This document shows positions 61,590 through 64,000 of a DNA stretch of 64,000 nt, in pieces. The stretch's first letter is position 1. Every line of letters starts with the position of its first letter. The DNA comes from Bergeyella cardium (GTDB taxonomy: Bacteria; Bacteroidota; Bacteroidia; Flavobacteriales; Weeksellaceae): positions 824,001-888,000 of the forward strand of contig NZ_QYCZ01000001.1 of assembly GCF_003614945.1 (NCBI RefSeq), in the 5' to 3' direction. A model generated the notes under the pieces. It was not told the DNA's origin. It saw only the letters and a program-made list of their open reading frames with translations, and made no database searches. The position numbers and the translations under genes are program-made.

Positions 61590-62462
61590 TTAAATAATCC
61601 TTTTAATGGCGTGCGCATACTTCCAGCGCTTGTGAGACCAGAGATAATTGTCGGGGTTTTTCTTTATTGTCTCTTCCAATAGGATGTGGAATTTCTTCAC
61701 GACTTCCAGCTCGGTGAATTTCTCCTCATCAGGGTAGATTCTATAATAATTCACTTGGTAAAAACCTCTCTTTACCTTCTTCATATCGCAGTAGATAAAG
61801 GCGAGATTCATTTTTGTGGAGAGCCTGTCGTACCCAATAAATACAGGAGTTTTCTGATGAAGGAAAATCGTTCCTACATCTACATTTGCCACAAAAGGAG
61901 ATTGGTCGGCAACGAACATATAGGCGGTATTTCCATCATTTGGGGTGCGCAGAATATTTCTCAGCACATCATTCGTTTCTAAGGATTGGTTTCCGAACTT
62001 GTTCCTAATCTTCACCATCTGCTCTTCCCAGAAACTATTATTGATTTTCTTATAAACAGGATGGCAATTCTTCTGCGGAATCACCGATGCAAGAGCAATA
62101 ATCCATTCCCAATTAAAAATATGCCCTGTAAGGAGGATGATGTTTCTCTTCTCATCAAGAGCCTCATAAAATACTTCCTGATTAATGTGCTGTACCCTTA
62201 CCCTAAGCTCCGTTTCGCTAATGGTCATCGCTTTTAAGGTCTCCACGATATAGTCTGAGAAGTTGCGGAAGAACTGTTTTCGTATCGCTTTTATTTCGGC
62301 TTCGGTCTTTTCGGGAAACGAGTTCCTCAGATTGTCTAGCACCACCTTTTTTCTATAACCGATGATATAATAATTCAGAAAAAAGATGATATCCGAAAAT
62401 ACATAAAGCACTCGAAGAGGGAGTCTTGATATCAGTCGTAGAAGTATTAGGATAAGTTTCAT
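61590..62462 (-). CDS. LpxL/HtrB-family lipid A late acyltransferase
   Basis: A 290-residue inner-membrane acyltransferase. An N-terminal membrane anchor (LRVLYVFSDIIFFLNYYIIG) is followed by KVVLDNLRNSFPEKTEAE and the HX4E active site in LTGHIFNWEW. DQSPF and the FHILLEETIKKNPDNYLWSHKRWK end are typical. It adds a secondary acyl chain to lipid A or a related lipid. TACTTTTG (62470-62477) ends 7 bp before the ATG. Confidence 0.92.
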   Translation of the reverse strand: MKLILILLRLISRLPLRVLYVFSDIIFFLNYYIIGYRKKVVLDNLRNSFPEKTEAEIKAIRKQFFRNFSDYIVETLKAMTISETELRVRVQHINQEVFYEALDEKRNIILLTGHIFNWEWIIALASVIPQKNCHPVYKKINNSFWEEQMVKIRNKFGNQSLETNDVLRNILRTPNDGNTAYMFVADQSPFVANVDVGTIFLHQKTPVFIGYDRLSTKMNLAFIYCDMKKVKRGFYQVNYYRIYPDEEKFTELEVVKKFHILLEETIKKNPDNYLWSHKRWKYAHAIKRII

Positions 62463-62469
62463 TTCGGTG

Positions 62470-62477
62470 CAAAAGTA
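62470..62477 (-). promoter_or_regulatory. -7 box for the lpxL-like gene, 7 bp before the start codon
   Basis: Minus-strand TACTTTTG; predicted transcript starts at or near ATG 62462. Confidence 0.55.
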
Positions 62478-62521
62478 AAAATAATATCATCGGTTAAAAA
62501 CTTTCTTTAGGGTGATTTCTT

Positions 62522-62529
62522 TATATTTG
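62522..62529 (+). promoter_or_regulatory. -7 box for the thioredoxin-family gene
   Basis: TATATTTG, 17 bp before ATG 62547. Confidence 0.6.
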
Positions 62530-62546
62530 GCGCAAATTTTAATGAG

Positions 62547-63083
62547 ATGAGTATAAATATTCTTAAAACCTCAGTTGCTGCTTTCCTCCTTTTTGCAGGG
62601 GCTTCTTTCTCTTTTGCACAGATTAAAGACGGGGCTAAAGACCCATCCACTTCTCAGAAACAGCAGAAATTCGATAAGCCTTACAATCCTAATGAAAATG
62701 CTAAGCAGAAAATCGCAGCGCTGGTAAAGAAAGCCAAAACCGAAAACAAGAACATTCTGATTCAGGGCGGTGGCAATTGGTGTATCTGGTGCCTGAGGTT
62801 TCATCAATACATACAAAACAATCCCGAGCTGAAAAAACTGGTAGATGAAAACTACCTCTACTATCATTTGAACTATTCTCGCGAGAATAAAAATGCTGAT
62901 ATCTTTGCCTCCTACGGCAATCCTCAGGATAAATACGGCTTCCCTGTTTTCATTATTTTAGATAAATACGGTAAGCTAATCCACATTCAAGACAGCTCCG
63001 TACTTGAGGATGGTGCCAATAGCTACGATTTCGAGAAGGTAAAAGACTTTCTTTTGCAGTATGCTATAGGCAGTACGCGGTAG
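62547..63083 (+). CDS. Exported thioredoxin-family protein
   Basis: A 178-residue periplasmic thioredoxin-fold protein with a signal peptide (cleavage near SFAQI). The redox motif is GGNWCIWCLRF, so CxxC is intact, preceded by a strand KNILIQGGG and followed by YGFPVFIILDKYGKLIH with the cis-Pro. It resembles DUF255/YyaL-less thioredoxin_7-type proteins. Probably reduces or isomerises exported disulphides. The start is the second of two nearby ATGs; the first (62542) meets a stop after one codon. Confidence 0.88.
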   Translation: MSINILKTSVAAFLLFAGASFSFAQIKDGAKDPSTSQKQQKFDKPYNPNENAKQKIAALVKKAKTENKNILIQGGGNWCIWCLRFHQYIQNNPELKKLVDENYLYYHLNYSRENKNADIFASYGNPQDKYGFPVFIILDKYGKLIHIQDSSVLEDGANSYDFEKVKDFLLQYAIGSTR

Positions 63084-63412
63084 GCAATACTACCGCTTTT
63101 TCCCCATATAATTGAGCATAAGCTCTCCCCTTAGGTGGTTTTACTAAACTGAGAAAACATCGTAGCCGGTGAGGTACCTACTCGCATGGGGAGTACTTAC
63201 ACCGTAGCTGGCGAGGTATTTTTTTCTACAAAAGTCAGATAAGCTGTGCAGAGTTTCGGAGCGGTATAATTGCTTGTCCGAGACCAAAAACACTTCAGTG
63301 GAGAATTTTAAACCTTATTTTGAGTACTAAGAGCCTCATCAGCTATGATGCTTATTATTTTTCTGTAATTTTGCAGGGTTTTTATTCCAAATAGAAGGAA
63401 TAAAGATTTTTT
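63084..63412. repeat. Gap with dispersed GC-rich 21-bp-type units before uvrA
   Basis: cgtagccggtgagg (63161-63174), an actcgcatggggagt unit and accgtagctggcgagg (about 63200-63215) are three consecutive 21-bp blocks related to those at 45.1 kb. A decayed reverse copy (gcctcatcagctatgatg) is at 63332-63349, just before the uvrA promoter. No gene is seen. Confidence 0.7.
63366..63373 (+). promoter_or_regulatory. -7 box for uvrA
   Basis: TAATTTTG, 39 bp before ATG 63413. Confidence 0.5.
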
Positions 63413-64000
63413 ATGAGTCAGGAAAGAGAGATAGATATCAGGAAAGAGATTTTTGTGAAGAATGCACATCTTAACAACTTAAAGAATATAGATGTGAGGA
63501 TTCCGAAGAATAAATTGGTCGTTATTACGGGCGTTTCGGGGAGTGGCAAGTCTTCATTGGCATTTGATACGGTTTATGCTGAGGGGCAGAGGCGCTATGT
63601 GGAGAGCCTTAGCTCCTACGCTCGGCAGTTTCTCGGGAAGCTGGAAAAGCCGAAGGTAGATGATATTAAGGGATTGGCTCCGTCTATCGCCATTCAGCAG
63701 AAGGTAATTTCCTCCAATCCGCGTTCTACGGTGGGTACTTCTACTGAGGTGTATGATTACCTCAAGCTCCTCTTTGCGAGGATTGGCAGAACCTACTCGC
63801 CAATTTCTGGGGAGGAAGTGAAGAAGGACAGCGTAAGCGATGTGATAGACTTCATAAAAGCCTCTCCTAAAAACACCTCTTTTCTTCTCCGCAGCCCTTT
63901 GGAGTATAGTGTTGATGGCTTTAAAGAGATGCTCAACACGCTGAAAATATCGGGATTCACCCGCTTGGAGGTTAGCGGTAATATTGCTGGGATAGAAGAT
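63413..64000 (+). CDS. uvrA: Excinuclease ABC subunit A (3' end outside window)
   Basis: The first 196 codons of a gene leaving the right edge. KEIFVKNAHLNNLKNIDVRIPKNKLVVITG, quoted in parts as IFVKNAHLNNLKN and the Walker A GVSGSGKSS, then YVESLSSYARQFLGK and PSIAIQQK are diagnostic for UvrA. The zinc and second ATPase domains lie beyond the window. It recognises DNA lesions with UvrB; uvrC is 30 kb away in this window. Confidence 0.97.
   Translation, partial: MSQEREIDIRKEIFVKNAHLNNLKNIDVRIPKNKLVVITGVSGSGKSSLAFDTVYAEGQRRYVESLSSYARQFLGKLEKPKVDDIKGLAPSIAIQQKVISSNPRSTVGTSTEVYDYLKLLFARIGRTYSPISGEEVKKDSVSDVIDFIKASPKNTSFLLRSPLEYSVDGFKEMLNTLKISGFTRLEVSGNIAGIED

Overview
The window looks like chromosomal DNA of a member of the Bacteroidota, class Flavobacteriia, most likely a Weeksellaceae-type organism (Chryseobacterium / Riemerella / Elizabethkingia neighbourhood). 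The evidence is: a SusC/SusD pair in which SusC goes from signal peptide straight into the plug domain; a secreted BspA-like protein with a type IX secretion (T9SS) sorting domain; many TAnnTTTG (-7) promoter boxes; DUF2911, DUF4230, DUF4298 and PepSY-like families; a 2TM-domain/LytTR two-component pair; and a cysteate-synthase-like plus cysteate-acyltransferase-like pair expected for sulfonolipid (capnine) makers. Genus cannot be fixed from the sequence alone. I saw no tRNA, rRNA, transposase, integrase, phage gene or true CRISPR array.

Layout. 1-3.1 kb: partial yggS, AAA ATPase, DUF2911, esterase, truncated haemoglobin. 3.1-7.7 kb: thyA, priA, PepSY-like protein, glucosaminidase. 7.7-13.2 kb, minus strand: yciH, DUF4230, thioredoxin-like lipoprotein, MazG-like, phnA/yjdM, polA. 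13.3-20.8 kb: susD-susC and a divergent M1 aminopeptidase. 20.9-24.5 kb: pRiA4b ORF-3-like protein, a broken BspA-like surface protein, a repeat island. 24.5-31 kb: nitronate monooxygenase-like enzyme, NdpA-type nucleoid protein, trpB, ppa, and the two sulfonolipid-type PLP enzymes. 31-38.4 kb: ABC-F ATPase, uvrC, hemerythrin, methyltransferase, NAD(P)HX repair enzyme, broken vanZ. 38.5-45 kb: lnt, LPG-synthase-like membrane protein, panD, HU, DUF4241, HD hydrolase, truA, lipoprotein. 45.6-53.8 kb: lysS, metH, galE, DegT aminotransferase, tag, DUF4298, Rieske-like lipoprotein. 53.9-64 kb: greA, HIT, clpX, LytTR regulator and histidine kinase, ribD, lipB, glycosyltransferase, lpxL-like acyltransferase, thioredoxin, partial uvrA.

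Most of the window is housekeeping: DNA repair and replication (polA, priA, uvrA, uvrC, tag, thyA), cofactors (panD, ribD, lipB), translation (lysS, truA, yciH), proteostasis (clpX) and envelope (lnt, lpxL-like, galE, DegT, sulfonolipid pair).

The most unusual content is between genes. At least five intergenic regions carry degenerate tandem arrays with a strict period of 21 (sometimes 22) bp. Each locus has its own unit sequence and many units contain a small inverted repeat. A related dispersed family of GC-rich units recurs in at least seven gaps, and a 7-bp GCtaata-type minisatellite recurs in four places. I know of no named element matching the 21-bp arrays and treat them as the best candidate for something undescribed.
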